Below are positions 1 through 8,842 of a DNA stretch of 64,000 bases, piece by piece (positions within the stretch are counted from its first letter, which is position 1; each line of letters opens with the position of its first letter). Source of the stretch: Paenibacillus sp. FSL R7-0204 (GTDB lineage Bacteria > Bacillota > Bacilli > Paenibacillales > Paenibacillaceae); contig NZ_JBBOCA010000001.1 of NCBI RefSeq assembly GCF_038002225.1, positions 6,758,001 to 6,822,000 of the forward strand, given 5' to 3'. The translations under genes were made by a program, and so were the position numbers. The notes beneath the pieces are model-generated. The model had not been told where the DNA came from, searched no databases, and saw nothing but the letters and a program-made list of their open reading frames with translations.

Positions 1-12
1 CAAAAAAAATTT

Positions 13-1908
13 CTAATTCATACTGGAGGCCGGCAATTTAATAAGCACCTCAGTTCCTTCGCCCTTGCGGCTGTGGAACTCAATCGTGCCGTTCATCGCT
101 TCAATAATACGGAAGGTGACCATGAGGCCGAGCCCCGTCCCCTTGGTCTTATTCGAGTAATACGGCTCGCCCAGACGGGCCAGTTCGCTAACCTTCATTC
201 CCACGCCGTTATCCTTCACGCTGATGATTACCCAGTTGCCTGTCCTCCAGGCTGTTACGACAATCTCCCCCTCCTCCTGCAGTGATTCAATGCTGTTCTT
301 GATCAGATTAATGAAGGCCTGCTTGAATTTGGCCGGGCTGCCCGTCACTTGAAGCTCCTGCTGCAGACGCAGCTCTATCGAACCGCCCTGCAGATTAGCC
401 AGCGGCAGCAGGATTCCCGACACATGCTTCAGCTCCCCCGAGACTTCGAATACATCCACGATATCCACGCCCGGCTTCGCAAAGGTAAGGAAATCGGTAA
501 TGATCACCGAGGCCCGGTCCAGCTCTCCCACAGCCATCTTCAGATACTCCTTCTCCTTGTTGCCGGAGCGCTCCCCCAGAATCTGCAGGAACCCGCGTGT
601 GACCTGGAGCGGATTACGCACCTCATGGGCTACCGAGGCGGCCAGCTCACTGATAATCTCCATTTTCTCCGAACGCTGCAGCTCATTATTGAACTTCTCC
701 AGCTCCCTGGCGTATTCCAGCGCCTTCTCATGGCTTCCCGCAAACCGTTTCCCCAGAATAGCAATCAGGGAAAGAATGAATACCACCATGCCCCATTTCC
801 ACCAGTACAGATGATACCTCTCCATTGAAATGAAGTAACGCAGCAGCTCCGCTACGGAGACCAAGGCAAATACTGAGAAGCCGCCAGTGAACAGAATGGC
901 ATCTGAATTGCCCCTGCGGGCATAAGAAAACGCCAAGAACAGCAGGTAGATAAGCTGGGCCATCATTAGTACACCGGTTGCGTTAATAGTCAGAATAGAA
1001 TACAGCGCATCCAGCCGGAAGGACACCGCGGCATTCAGAATAAGCGCTGCGGTACAGAACAGAGAATAGGCCAGCTGAAATTTACGCACCCGGGTAGTGA
1101 ATCCCCGCTTGCCCGGTCCGAATAGCTGCTCAAAATAAAGCGTGAACGCCGGCATAATGGTGAACAGGGCCAAATCGAAGCTGATCTGCCTCAGACGATC
1201 CCCCCGACTTAGAATCAGGGTCAGAAACGGGGAGTACGTCAGCAGCAGCACTCCAAAGGACAGGATGACAAGGGCCAGAAAGAAACCGCTGTAGAAAAAT
1301 TCGGGCTTAAGGAACAGCAGGCAGATCAATAACGCTCCGGCCATGAAGATCATGGCGGCTCCGAGTACAACGTCCACCAGATCCTGCTTCACATAAAAGG
1401 ACAGCAGCTGATTATAGCTGCCAACCCTTATGTCCCCCTCGATTCCAAACTCCCCGCTGCCTGCATTCCACAGATAGAGCGGCTTTGCACTGTCTTGTGC
1501 CGGGAGCGGAATCAGCACCTTGTTGCCGCTATATTCCACATCCCCGCTGGAATCGTAGATTAGCCGGTTGTCTATATATGCTTTCAGGTTGTCGCCAAAT
1601 ACTCTATCGATCAGAATAGCGGGAGCTGCTCCCGCAGGGGGCAAGGTAATCCGCATCCAGGCGGAAGCGGTACCAGGTGGCGAAAGGGGTCTGGCCTCCC
1701 TGGCCCGTACCCATGTCCATCCGGCGGCTGGCCCTGCCATTACAGCTTCTATGCCGCTATTCCCGGCCGTTTCCCACTTCAGCTCCCAGGCCGGAATTTC
1801 CGCTTCGGTATGTGTATCCCATTCTATGGCGATCCCCGCCGGAATGATGGTTATTACAAGCAGCAGCATAATAAAGACTGCGGCTGTTTTGGTTGATGCT
1901 AACTTCAT
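13..1908 (-). CDS. Membrane sensor histidine kinase (7TMR-type input, HisKA-HATPase)
   Basis: The product (631 aa) should autophosphorylate on a histidine in response to an extracytoplasmic signal. Residues 8-26 form a signal anchor, and about 35-165 look like the extracellular ligand domain of 7TMR-DISM receptors. Seven hydrophobic segments span about 178-385, followed by a short coiled coil. The HisKA box carries H428 in VAHEVRNP. The ATPase shows an N box (NLIKNS, about 535-540), DNGVG at 566-570 and GTGLGL at 590-595. The kinase core resembles Bacillus/Paenibacillus sporulation-type kinases, but phosphorelay input is inference. No response regulator is adjacent, so it is an orphan kinase. 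A T-rich stretch lies just after the stop at the window edge. Confidence 0.9.
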   Translation of the reverse strand: MKLASTKTAAVFIMLLLVITIIPAGIAIEWDTHTEAEIPAWELKWETAGNSGIEAVMAGPAAGWTWVRAREARPLSPPGTASAWMRITLPPAGAAPAILIDRVFGDNLKAYIDNRLIYDSSGDVEYSGNKVLIPLPAQDSAKPLYLWNAGSGEFGIEGDIRVGSYNQLLSFYVKQDLVDVVLGAAMIFMAGALLICLLFLKPEFFYSGFFLALVILSFGVLLLTYSPFLTLILSRGDRLRQISFDLALFTIMPAFTLYFEQLFGPGKRGFTTRVRKFQLAYSLFCTAALILNAAVSFRLDALYSILTINATGVLMMAQLIYLLFLAFSYARRGNSDAILFTGGFSVFALVSVAELLRYFISMERYHLYWWKWGMVVFILSLIAILGKRFAGSHEKALEYARELEKFNNELQRSEKMEIISELAASVAHEVRNPLQVTRGFLQILGERSGNKEKEYLKMAVGELDRASVIITDFLTFAKPGVDIVDVFEVSGELKHVSGILLPLANLQGGSIELRLQQELQVTGSPAKFKQAFINLIKNSIESLQEEGEIVVTAWRTGNWVIISVKDNGVGMKVSELARLGEPYYSNKTKGTGLGLMVTFRIIEAMNGTIEFHSRKGEGTEVLIKLPASSMN

Positions 1909-2176
1909 TGTGGCACCTCAGTGAATCCTTAGTTGTATTTATATAGTCCATATGATTCTTATTTTCGACAACGTTTGCACAATACCTGCCATCAGACTGC
2001 AAATAACCTCGAAACGGCCCGTTTAATCCATCTATTCCGGTTATTCTGCCGGAGAAATGACTATATTAATCAGACGGCCAACCTGGATGCCGGACAGATT
2101 CGCCGCCGCTTAAAAGGGTATAGTTTACTATAAGATGAAGTAGACCTACAACAAGGGAAAAGGGAGCTGATTGACG

Positions 2177-2785
2177 ATGGGTAATGAATTCAATAAGACG
2201 GAAGCCGACTTTGCATATGAGCGCTATACCAAAATGGGCGGTGTCTCCCCGGAGCAGGATATCCCGCTGGAAGAATTGCGCCCGCTTGGCACGATTACTG
2301 AGCCAAGCCCCAGTGAGGAAACCGCTGGCGCCGGGAACCGCCCGCTGGAATCTGCACTGGCTAGTCATGACCCTGCTCACTTCACACCGATCGATTTCGA
2401 CGGTGTAGTGGATGACGGCTCTGATCCGGCGCTTGAGAGCGATCCTATTCTTGCAGCCGATATCGGCCTGAATGTGCCGGACGCCGGGCTTGGTCCGCGC
2501 GCAGACCGTCCCGCTCCTGCTTCCGCCACCCCCGGTCCGCAGCGGGATGAGCTGCTGGAGTCGGATGCTATATACACGGCCGGCGCAGCCGGATTGACCG
2601 GCAGCGTCATTGATTATGCGGATACGGAGGAAGAGGGGACAGGAGAAGCGGAGGAAGCCGCTCCGCTGGAGGATGTCCCGGATGCGGATGAGCTGGTTCC
2701 CGGAAGCAGCGTTGACCCGGTCTCCCCGGACCCTGATGCCATGCCCGGTACCGATGTGCTGAATGGCTCTAACGGTGACGAGTAG
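2177..2785 (+). CDS. Acidic hypothetical protein
   Basis: A 202-residue protein very rich in Asp, Glu, Pro and Ala, with no signal peptide or membrane segment. I do not recognise a family. It reads as largely disordered, with a short N-terminal segment (NEFNKTEADFAYERYTKMG) that may be the only structured part. ATG 2177 is preferred over the in-frame TTG at 2171 because AGGGAG at 2161-2166 is 10 nt away from it. It is divergent from the sensor kinase. The codon use (third-position G/C) matches its neighbours, which supports it being a real gene. Confidence 0.7.
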   Translation: MGNEFNKTEADFAYERYTKMGGVSPEQDIPLEELRPLGTITEPSPSEETAGAGNRPLESALASHDPAHFTPIDFDGVVDDGSDPALESDPILAADIGLNVPDAGLGPRADRPAPASATPGPQRDELLESDAIYTAGAAGLTGSVIDYADTEEEGTGEAEEAAPLEDVPDADELVPGSSVDPVSPDPDAMPGTDVLNGSNGDE

Positions 2786-2835
2786 ATACGGCTAAGCGTC
2801 CCTGAAGGAGCGTACACCCACGCTCCAGGTTCATA

Positions 2836-2864
2836 TTGACTTTTGGAGACAATCGGCTTACGAT
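2836..2864 (+). promoter_or_regulatory. SigA-type promoter of the fluoride-riboswitch transcript
   Basis: TTGACT (2836-2841), a 17-nt spacer and TACGAT (2859-2864) place the transcription start just ahead of the riboswitch aptamer. Confidence 0.6.
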
Positions 2865-2879
2865 AGTTTCATTCAATTG

Positions 2880-2960
2880 CGGCGATGGAGTTCGCCATAA
2901 CCGCCCTTCGGGGCTAATGACTCCTACCAGTGGTTAACTACGCTGGTAGGAGTCTGTTTT
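2880..2960 (+). promoter_or_regulatory. Fluoride riboswitch (crcB motif)
   Basis: The conserved aptamer segments are all visible: GGCGATGGAGTTCGCC with the following ATAACCGCC, then GCTAATGACTCCTACC. The 3' part forms a 12-bp hairpin (2919-2930 with 2943-2954) followed by TGTTTT, a terminator that overlaps the aptamer pseudoknot strand. In this family, fluoride binding stabilises the aptamer and prevents termination. It sits 45 nt upstream of a CLC-type exporter, a standard partner of this riboswitch. Confidence 0.93.
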
Positions 2961-3005
2961 GATTTCAGGGTAGTATTGATCTCGGGTCGGGAGGCATTAG
3001 CCATA

Positions 3006-4319
3006 ATGAAGAGGACGTATGAACGGTGGGCAGAGCTTGCAGCGCGCCAGAGCCAGCTTGCGCTCTGGAGTACATTCGTGAAATGGGTGATCCTGGGGGG
3101 AATGGTCGGGCTGCTGGCAGGAAGTGCCTCGGCCTTGTTCCTGGCCAGTCTGAACGCAGTCACCCAGATAAGGCTGGAGCATGCCTGGCTGCTGTTCCTG
3201 CTTCCGGCGGGAGGCGCGCTCGTCAGTGGAATGTATATGCGTTACGGCAAGAGCAGCAGCAAGGGTAATAATCTGATTCTGGAGCAGATCCGCCAGGGCA
3301 ACGAAGCGATTCCGCTGCGCATGGCACCGCTGGTCCTTGGCGGGACGCTGATTACCCATCTCTTCGGCGGGTCAGCCGGACGCGAAGGCACGGCTGTGCA
3401 GATGGGCGGCAGTCTGGCAGACAGCCTCGGCCGCTGGCTCAGAATCAGTCCGCTGGACCGCCGAATCCTGCTGATGTGTGGCATCAGCGGCGGCTTCGGC
3501 TCCATCTTCGGCACCCCGCTGGCCGGTACGGTATTCGGCCTGGAGGTAATCGCCATCGGACTGATCAGCCATAAGGCGCTGCTGCCCTGTTTTGCCGCCA
3601 GCTTCACCGGCGATCTGGTAGCCTCCCGCTTGTGGGGCGTTCACCATATCCACTATCAGGTGGATCTCTTCCCCGCTATGGATGCACTGGTGCTGGTCAA
3701 GGTTATATTCGCCTCCATCCTCTTCGGCCTGTGCAGCCTGCTGTTCAGTGAGCTTACCCATTATCTGAAGCGGACCTTCACCGCCATTATCCGTAATCCT
3801 ATGCTCAAAAGCGCCGCCGGCGGGCTGATCATTATCGCCCTGGTCTACATAGCCGGTTCCCGGGACTATCTGGGGCTGGGCCTTCCGCTGATCAGCAGCT
3901 CCTTCGAAGACGGCGTATCGCCTTTCGCTTTTCTATGGAAGCTGATCTTCACCGCGTTCACTCTGGGGACCGGCTTCCAGGGCGGCGAAGTAACGCCGCT
4001 ATTCGCGATTGGAGCTTCCCTGGGGAGCAGCCTGGCCGGAGTGCTTCATCTATATGGGCCTTTTCTGGCTTCACTTGGCTTCATCGCTGTCTTCTGCGGA
4101 GCAACCAATACACCGCTCGCCTGCTTCATAATGGGCATCGAGCTGTTCGGCTCCGGCGGAGCGGTCTATATGTTCATCGCCTGCGTCATCAGCTATCTAT
4201 TCTCCGGGCACAGCGGAATCTACAGTTCCCAGCTCATCGGTATCTCCAAAAGCGCCTTACTGCCGGTTCCCGAAGGAACGACACTCGCTTCCGCCAAGGA
4301 GCAGCCCGCACCAAAGTAA
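3006..4319 (+). CDS. CLC-F type fluoride/proton antiporter
   Basis: A 437-residue polytopic CLC-family protein expected to expel fluoride in exchange for protons at the cytoplasmic membrane. Numbering from ATG 3006, GNNLI at 87-91 replaces the GSGIP anion filter of chloride transporters and is typical of the CLC-F branch. GREGT at 125-129 carries the gating glutamate E127. No C-terminal CBS domains are present. The in-frame TTG at 2976 is rejected because GGGAGG at 2989-2994 stands 11 nt before ATG 3006. The upstream fluoride riboswitch independently supports the substrate, so fluoride is preferred over chloride. Confidence 0.93.
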   Translation: MKRTYERWAELAARQSQLALWSTFVKWVILGGMVGLLAGSASALFLASLNAVTQIRLEHAWLLFLLPAGGALVSGMYMRYGKSSSKGNNLILEQIRQGNEAIPLRMAPLVLGGTLITHLFGGSAGREGTAVQMGGSLADSLGRWLRISPLDRRILLMCGISGGFGSIFGTPLAGTVFGLEVIAIGLISHKALLPCFAASFTGDLVASRLWGVHHIHYQVDLFPAMDALVLVKVIFASILFGLCSLLFSELTHYLKRTFTAIIRNPMLKSAAGGLIIIALVYIAGSRDYLGLGLPLISSSFEDGVSPFAFLWKLIFTAFTLGTGFQGGEVTPLFAIGASLGSSLAGVLHLYGPFLASLGFIAVFCGATNTPLACFIMGIELFGSGGAVYMFIACVISYLFSGHSGIYSSQLIGISKSALLPVPEGTTLASAKEQPAPK

Positions 4320-4422
4320 CGGAATCCGGCAGGTCGCAGAAGCAGGCTTTGCCAGAAGCAGGACAAAGAAGGTATGATACAGAGGTGAATGCACCAGATT
4401 ATTCAAAAGGAGAGATACTGAA

Positions 4423-5142
4423 GTGAAGTCTATCACAAGAAAACCCGTCATCCTGCTTGCGGTGATGTGCCTGATGCTCGTCATTCTGGCGGGCTGCGGC
4501 AACAAGCCAGTGAATAATAATGCCGCCGGTAATGGTAACAGCAGTACCGGGGCAGGCAGTGAGGCCACAGCAGCACCGCAGGAGAGCACCGCTGCTACAG
4601 AAGGCGTGCCTTCAGCCACAGCCAGTCATCCGGTGGTTACGATTGAGATGGATAACGGTGCTGTAATTAAGGCTGAGCTGTACCCCGAGGTTGCCCCCAA
4701 TACGGTCAACAACTTCATTTCATTGATCAATAAGGGCTTCTACGACGGAACCATCTTCCACAGGGTCATTCCAGGCTTCATGATCCAGGGCGGGGACCCG
4801 GATGGCACAGGAATGGGCGGACCGGACTACAGCATTGCCGGAGAATTCAATAATAACGGCTTCACCAATAATCTGTTGCATACAGAAGGCGTGCTGTCCA
4901 TGGCAAGAAGCCAGGATATGAACTCTGCCGGCTCCCAGTTCTTCATTATGGCCGCAGCTTATCCAAGCCTTGACGGCGATTACGCTGCCTTTGGCAAGGT
5001 TACTGAAGGACTCGAAGCGGTCCAGGCCATCGTCAGTCTGCCGCGTGGCAAGAATGACCGTCCGGATCAGCCGCCGGTAATGAAGAAGGTCACCGTTGAT
5101 ACCCTTGGCGTTACTTATCCCGAGCCGCAGAAAGCTCAATAA
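4423..5142 (+). CDS. Lipoprotein cyclophilin-type peptidyl-prolyl isomerase
   Basis: A 239-residue extracytoplasmic foldase, cis-trans isomerising prolyl bonds in exported proteins. The N-terminus has a signal peptide ending in the lipobox LAGC, followed by a Ser/Thr/Ala/Gly linker (about 27-65) and one cyclophilin domain. Catalytic-loop motifs are clear: FHRVIPGFMIQGGDP, and later MARSQDMNSAGSQFFI. The start is GTG 4423, with AAAAGGAG about 10 nt upstream. It lies 103 nt after the fluoride exporter on the same strand with no clear terminator between them, so read-through is possible. Confidence 0.93.
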   Translation: MKSITRKPVILLAVMCLMLVILAGCGNKPVNNNAAGNGNSSTGAGSEATAAPQESTAATEGVPSATASHPVVTIEMDNGAVIKAELYPEVAPNTVNNFISLINKGFYDGTIFHRVIPGFMIQGGDPDGTGMGGPDYSIAGEFNNNGFTNNLLHTEGVLSMARSQDMNSAGSQFFIMAAAYPSLDGDYAAFGKVTEGLEAVQAIVSLPRGKNDRPDQPPVMKKVTVDTLGVTYPEPQKAQ

Positions 5143-5179
5143 ACAACCTGCAAGCCGGCCTCGCTTCAAGAATCTACAC

Positions 5180-5217
5180 AGAAGAGCCATTCCCCATTAC
5201 CGGAGGATGGCTCTTCT
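5180..5217. terminator. Terminator between convergent genes
   Basis: An 11-bp perfect stem (5180-5190 with 5207-5217) lies between the cyclophilin and the convergent DUF898-like gene. The T-tract on either side is poor, so efficiency is uncertain. Confidence 0.5.
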
Positions 5218-5251
5218 TCGCATCTTGCGTATACTCGAAGCATGCAGCTTC

Positions 5252-5617
5252 TTATTGGAAGTGGGTGTGCTTCGTTCTCCACTGCTCAAGCTTAATGACC
5301 ACCCAGAAGCCGTAGATCCCGAGCGTAATCACTGTCAGCAGGAACCACTTAATCCATTGTCCAAATAGGCTGACGGCTGTACCATCGAACCGCAGGCGCT
5401 GCCCTCCCACCACGGTATGCTCGACCTTCCAGCGGTAGAGCATTACTACTGACCAGGGATAGCAGATACCGAAGGTACAGACCGTAACAAGCCAGCCAGC
5501 GAGGCACCACCCAATGTACTCAATAAGCTTCCCGTCAAAATAAGATTCCCTGCTTCCATAATTCATCGCTGCCGTATTCATGTGCAGTGCTCCCATGGGT
5601 CTCCGCCTTTCATTCAT
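5252..5617 (-). CDS. Small DUF898-like membrane protein
   Basis: Up to 121 residues with two or three hydrophobic segments. The sequence LRFDGTAVSLFGQWIKW followed by a hydrophobic TLGIYGFW stretch matches the pattern of DUF898 (YjgN-like) membrane proteins, but this one is much shorter than full-length members. The function is unknown. The start is uncertain: the first ATG has a weak AGGA upstream, while an internal ATG (5596) is preceded by AAAGGCGGAG. It stands alone between two convergent or tandem neighbours. Confidence 0.7.
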   Translation of the reverse strand: MNERRRPMGALHMNTAAMNYGSRESYFDGKLIEYIGWCLAGWLVTVCTFGICYPWSVVMLYRWKVEHTVVGGQRLRFDGTAVSLFGQWIKWFLLTVITLGIYGFWVVIKLEQWRTKHTHFQ

Positions 5618-5737
5618 GCAAAATTATTCCTGGTTCTATTTTCCTTATTATCCATGGTGAGCACCACTACATATCTCACAATTCTAACTGGAAATGGATA
5701 AAAAGTAGAATAAAGTCGAATTTACTCGTCTGGGGGC

Positions 5738-6832
5738 TTATCTTCGGCTAAGGGCATGCTGTCCGTTCAGCAGGAAGGTGCTGCGGCTGTTGCGCAGCAA
5801 GGATATCCGTTCTTCTGCAAGCTGATCCGCAGCCGCGTAGGCCGGAATCCCCTTCAGGCGGGAGATCTCCAGCACACGGGTGATGCTGTCATAGATTCGG
5901 GCTATCTGCTTATACGCCCGTTCCTTGTGGTAACCGTTCAATTCATCGGCGATATTAATAACGCCCCCGGCGTTAATCACATAATCCGGAGCGTAGACAA
6001 TCCCCATCTTGTGCAGTTCGTCCCCGTGACGCGGCTCCTTGAGCTGATTATTGGCAGCTCCTGCAATCACCTTGGCTCTAAGCCGCGGCAGTGACTCATC
6101 ATTAATGGTGGCACCAAGTGCACATGGCGCATAGATATCACAATCTGCTCCAATAATATCGCCCGGGTCTACGGCGGTTGCGCCATAAGCCTCTACAGCC
6201 CGGTTCACTGCCTCTCGATGAATATCTGCAACCAGCAGGCGTGCGCCTTCTTCATGCAGATATTTGCATAGTGTAAAGGATACATTGCCGACACCCTGCA
6301 CAGCGATGGTTCGGCCTGCCAGGGAATCACTACCGAAAGCAGCCTTCGCTGCGGCCCTCATCCCTTGATATACGCCGAAGGCTGTGGCCGGTGAGGGGTT
6401 GCCGGACGACCCATAGGAAGCCGATATACCAGTAACGAAGTCGGTCTCCTGATGGATAATATCCATATCCTCTTCCGTCGTGCCTACATCCTCTGCTGTA
6501 ATGTAACGGCCGTTCAAGCCTTGTATGTATCTGCCGAAGGCGCGGAACATCGCCTCGTTCTTGTCTGTGTGCGGATCACCGATAATGACCGTCTTGCCGC
6601 CGCCCAGATTCAGTCCGGCCACCGCATTCTTATAGGTCATGCCTTTAGCCAGACGAAGGGCGTCAACTAGCGCCTCCTCCTCCGTTGCATAGGTCCACAT
6701 TCTCGTTCCGCCAAGCGCCGGTCCCAGCGTGGTGTCATGAATTGCAATAATCGCCTTAAGCCCCGATGCCTTATCCTGACAAAACAATACTTCCTCGTAA
6801 TCCTCCCGCTCCATCGCCGCAAACAATTCCAT
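5738..6832 (-). CDS. bcd: Leucine dehydrogenase (Glu/Leu/Phe/Val dehydrogenase family)
   Basis: NAD-dependent oxidative deamination of branched-chain amino acids to 2-oxo acids, cytoplasmic. The 364-residue product has the normal family length. Choosing ATG 6832 rather than the ATG three codons upstream puts the family lysines at K68 and K80, the established numbering for Bacillus leucine dehydrogenase. It also moves the AGGAG ribosome site to a normal distance. Other motifs are [30 protein letters not shown] and the Rossmann GVGNV. The gene is monocistronic with its own promoter. It may feed branched-chain fatty acid precursors. Confidence 0.95.
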   Translation of the reverse strand: MELFAAMEREDYEEVLFCQDKASGLKAIIAIHDTTLGPALGGTRMWTYATEEEALVDALRLAKGMTYKNAVAGLNLGGGKTVIIGDPHTDKNEAMFRAFGRYIQGLNGRYITAEDVGTTEEDMDIIHQETDFVTGISASYGSSGNPSPATAFGVYQGMRAAAKAAFGSDSLAGRTIAVQGVGNVSFTLCKYLHEEGARLLVADIHREAVNRAVEAYGATAVDPGDIIGADCDIYAPCALGATINDESLPRLRAKVIAGAANNQLKEPRHGDELHKMGIVYAPDYVINAGGVINIADELNGYHKERAYKQIARIYDSITRVLEISRLKGIPAYAAADQLAEERISLLRNSRSTFLLNGQHALSRR

Positions 6833-6882
6833 CCGCTTCATTTCTCCTGTCTTTTCTTATGTACATGTTACGTTTCATAACA

Positions 6883-6911
6883 AAGCTAGTCGTTCTGGAA
6901 CGTATTGTCAA
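6883..6911 (-). promoter_or_regulatory. Promoter of leucine dehydrogenase
   Basis: On the minus strand, TTGACA (6911-6906), a 17-nt spacer and TAGCTT (6888-6883). The -35 is perfect and the -10 is weak. Confidence 0.45.
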
Positions 6912-7014
6912 GTTCATTTGTCCCATTTTCACCTATTTTCATAAAAGCGCATGAAGCAGCAGACCCCGAACCTCACGCCAATTGTTAGCACATGTGGTGG
7001 AGTCTGTGAAGGGA

Positions 7015-7344
7015 TCAGGCCCAGTATTGATCTGGCCGATATTCGATTTCGGATTGTACGGCTATCGTTAAGCGTCTGGAGTCTGCATCATAGGTTACTG
7101 GCTGATCTCCAACGTAGTACCAATGCTTGATGACCGGCCCGTCCGCAGGCTCCTCGAAGCGGAAAACATTAAGCTCCGCCTTCAGCTCCACCACCGCAGC
7201 GCCTTTATCTGCCGCAACATTCGTCAGGGTGATCAAGGTCAGCCCGCCCGGCTCATCGAAGGTATACCCTACTCCCTCCATGCTGTTCACAAGCATGCGC
7301 CCGGTTACCGAATGCTTCACCAGCACTCTTTCCTGTTCTGCCAT
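7015..7344 (-). CDS. Hypothetical protein downstream of pirin gene
   Basis: A 109-residue soluble protein that I do not assign to a family. It is beta-rich, with no signal peptide or membrane helix, and its C-terminal half alternates hydrophobic and charged residues (KHWYYVGDQPVTYDADSR). The start has a textbook AAGGAGGAACGCGA ribosome site. It follows the pirin gene with a 36-nt gap and is probably co-transcribed with it, so a link to the same stress or redox response is possible but unproven. Confidence 0.72.
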   Translation of the reverse strand: MAEQERVLVKHSVTGRMLVNSMEGVGYTFDEPGGLTLITLTNVAADKGAAVVELKAELNVFRFEEPADGPVIKHWYYVGDQPVTYDADSRRLTIAVQSEIEYRPDQYWA

Positions 7345-7380
7345 TCGCGTTCCTCCTTCATGTCTGAATCCCGCCGCTCA

Positions 7381-8082
7381 TTAAGGCAGATCAATCACCA
7401 TGACCAGTATATGCTCATCCGCCTTCAGCTCCAGCTGCGCTATGTCCTCGATTCTAGCCGAATCGCCCGGCTTCAGCACATCCTCCCCGTTCAGGGTAAG
7501 CTGTCCTTCGACCAGATACACAAAGCTGCGCCGCCCCGGCTCCTGACGGAAATCCAGTTGCCCTCCCGACTCGGCCTTCCCCAGATAAATCGTCATATCC
7601 TGGGCAATACCGACAATCTCCTCCGACGCTTCGGCCGCTACTACCGGAAGCAGGCGTCCTTCAAGCTTGGCCGGATCGAAGCGTCCGGTTGCATAGGAGG
7701 GAGCCGTCCCCCGGGCCTTGGGCATGAACCATAGCTGAAGCAGGCGGACCGGCTCACTGTTCGAAGGGTTATGCTCCGTATGAATCGCACCGGTCCCGGC
7801 CGACATCCGCTGGATGCCGCCGAAGGACGTCTGCGCGACATTACCGAGGTTGTCCTCATGACGAAGCACGCCGGACAGCACAATCGAGACAATCTCCATA
7901 TCACTGTGCGGGTGGGCGCCGAAGCCTTTTCCCGGAGCGATCGTATCATCGTTACAGACGCGCATCGGCCCAAAGGCCGTGTTGTCGGGATCATAGAAAT
8001 CCCCGAAGGAGAAGACATGACTGCCCTTCAGCCAGCCGTGATCGAACTGGTGCGCAGACGCAGCAGGGTAGATTTTAATCAA
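7381..8082 (-). CDS. Pirin family protein (bicupin)
   Basis: A 233-residue cupin protein related to YhhW/pirin. The N-terminal cupin carries the metal-site pattern in GFGAHPHSDMEIV (two His), with further His residues in GAIHTEHNPS. The C-terminal cupin is shorter. Bacterial homologues include quercetin 2,3-dioxygenase-like enzymes, but the physiological substrate is unknown. The start is TTG 8082, with CAGGAGGCGG about 6 nt upstream. It is the first gene of a likely two-gene unit with the hypothetical protein at 7015-7344. Confidence 0.9.
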   Translation of the reverse strand: MIKIYPAASAHQFDHGWLKGSHVFSFGDFYDPDNTAFGPMRVCNDDTIAPGKGFGAHPHSDMEIVSIVLSGVLRHEDNLGNVAQTSFGGIQRMSAGTGAIHTEHNPSNSEPVRLLQLWFMPKARGTAPSYATGRFDPAKLEGRLLPVVAAEASEEIVGIAQDMTIYLGKAESGGQLDFRQEPGRRSFVYLVEGQLTLNGEDVLKPGDSARIEDIAQLELKADEHILVMVIDLP

Positions 8083-8103
8083 TGGAACCGCCTCCTGTGC
8101 ATA

Positions 8104-8679
8104 TTATGAAGTGGTCGAGATCTGCAATTCAGAAACGATGAACCATTTCTTGGACGCAGCATCCTTGAAATACACCTGGATCATATAGTTCCCCTTGTCG
8201 GTAACCTTATAATTATACGCTGCCGATTTGAACCAGAAGCTGTCCTTCTTCTCTGTAATCGGCTGGTTATCCACAACATCTGTCTTGCCTGCCGGGTCTG
8301 TAATAGTGATCTTCAGATCGGAGATATCTGTTTTGAGATCATCCACCTGCACCAGGGCAGAGAAGGTATTGCTGGTGTCCATTCGAACTTTGCCGAAAAT
8401 CTTGCCCTGCTCATCCAGCAGCACCGTGTTCACATTAGGCTTGTAGATCTTGACCGTCCCGGCTGAGTCGTCCACAGATACAATCGCCTGCATATTCTCT
8501 GAAAGCTGTTCCACAGGCACATAGACCCCGCCATCCGAGGATAGTGCAGACTGCTTAAGCAGCATATTATTCACATAGAATGAGAGATCTGTTTTGCCGG
8601 CAGCAGCATACAGCAGGCCTCCTCCCGAGACCATCATCAGGCACATTGTTGAAATCGCCAGCTTGCGCATCTTCCCCAT
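8104..8679 (-). CDS. Secreted stalk-domain (copper amine oxidase N-terminal-like) protein
   Basis: A 191-residue exported protein. Residues 1-26 are a signal peptide (KLAISTMCLMMVSGGGLLYAAA). About 28-85 resemble the copper amine oxidase N-terminal-like stalk domain common in Paenibacillus secreted proteins (YVPVEQLSENMQAIVSVDDSAG). The C-terminal 100 residues are an unassigned beta-rich domain. No enzymatic motif is visible, so a wall or extracellular structural role is inferred. The TTG of the pirin gene lies only 21 nt beyond its stop, so the three genes may be one transcript. Confidence 0.75.
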   Translation of the reverse strand: MGKMRKLAISTMCLMMVSGGGLLYAAAGKTDLSFYVNNMLLKQSALSSDGGVYVPVEQLSENMQAIVSVDDSAGTVKIYKPNVNTVLLDEQGKIFGKVRMDTSNTFSALVQVDDLKTDISDLKITITDPAGKTDVVDNQPITEKKDSFWFKSAAYNYKVTDKGNYMIQVYFKDAASKKWFIVSELQISTTS

Positions 8680-8749
8680 TATTCCCGTCCCCCTCTATAA
8701 TGTCCTATGCTGTTTATACCCTTCAGGCGTCAAGGAGTTGCTGTGAATT

Positions 8750-8800
8750 GTAAAATAAAACCGGCTGCACTTTTTTCCTGAGGAAAAGGCACAGCCGGTC
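8750..8800 (-). terminator. Rho-independent terminator after the pyrophosphatase gene
   Basis: CCGGCTG and CAGCCGG arms (8761-8767, 8792-8798) enclose a second A/T stem. On the minus strand the hairpin is followed by TTTTATTTTA. Confidence 0.75.
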
Positions 8801-8842
8801 ACGGGACAACCTTCTTGCTCCGGGTGCACCCGGAAGCAGCAA

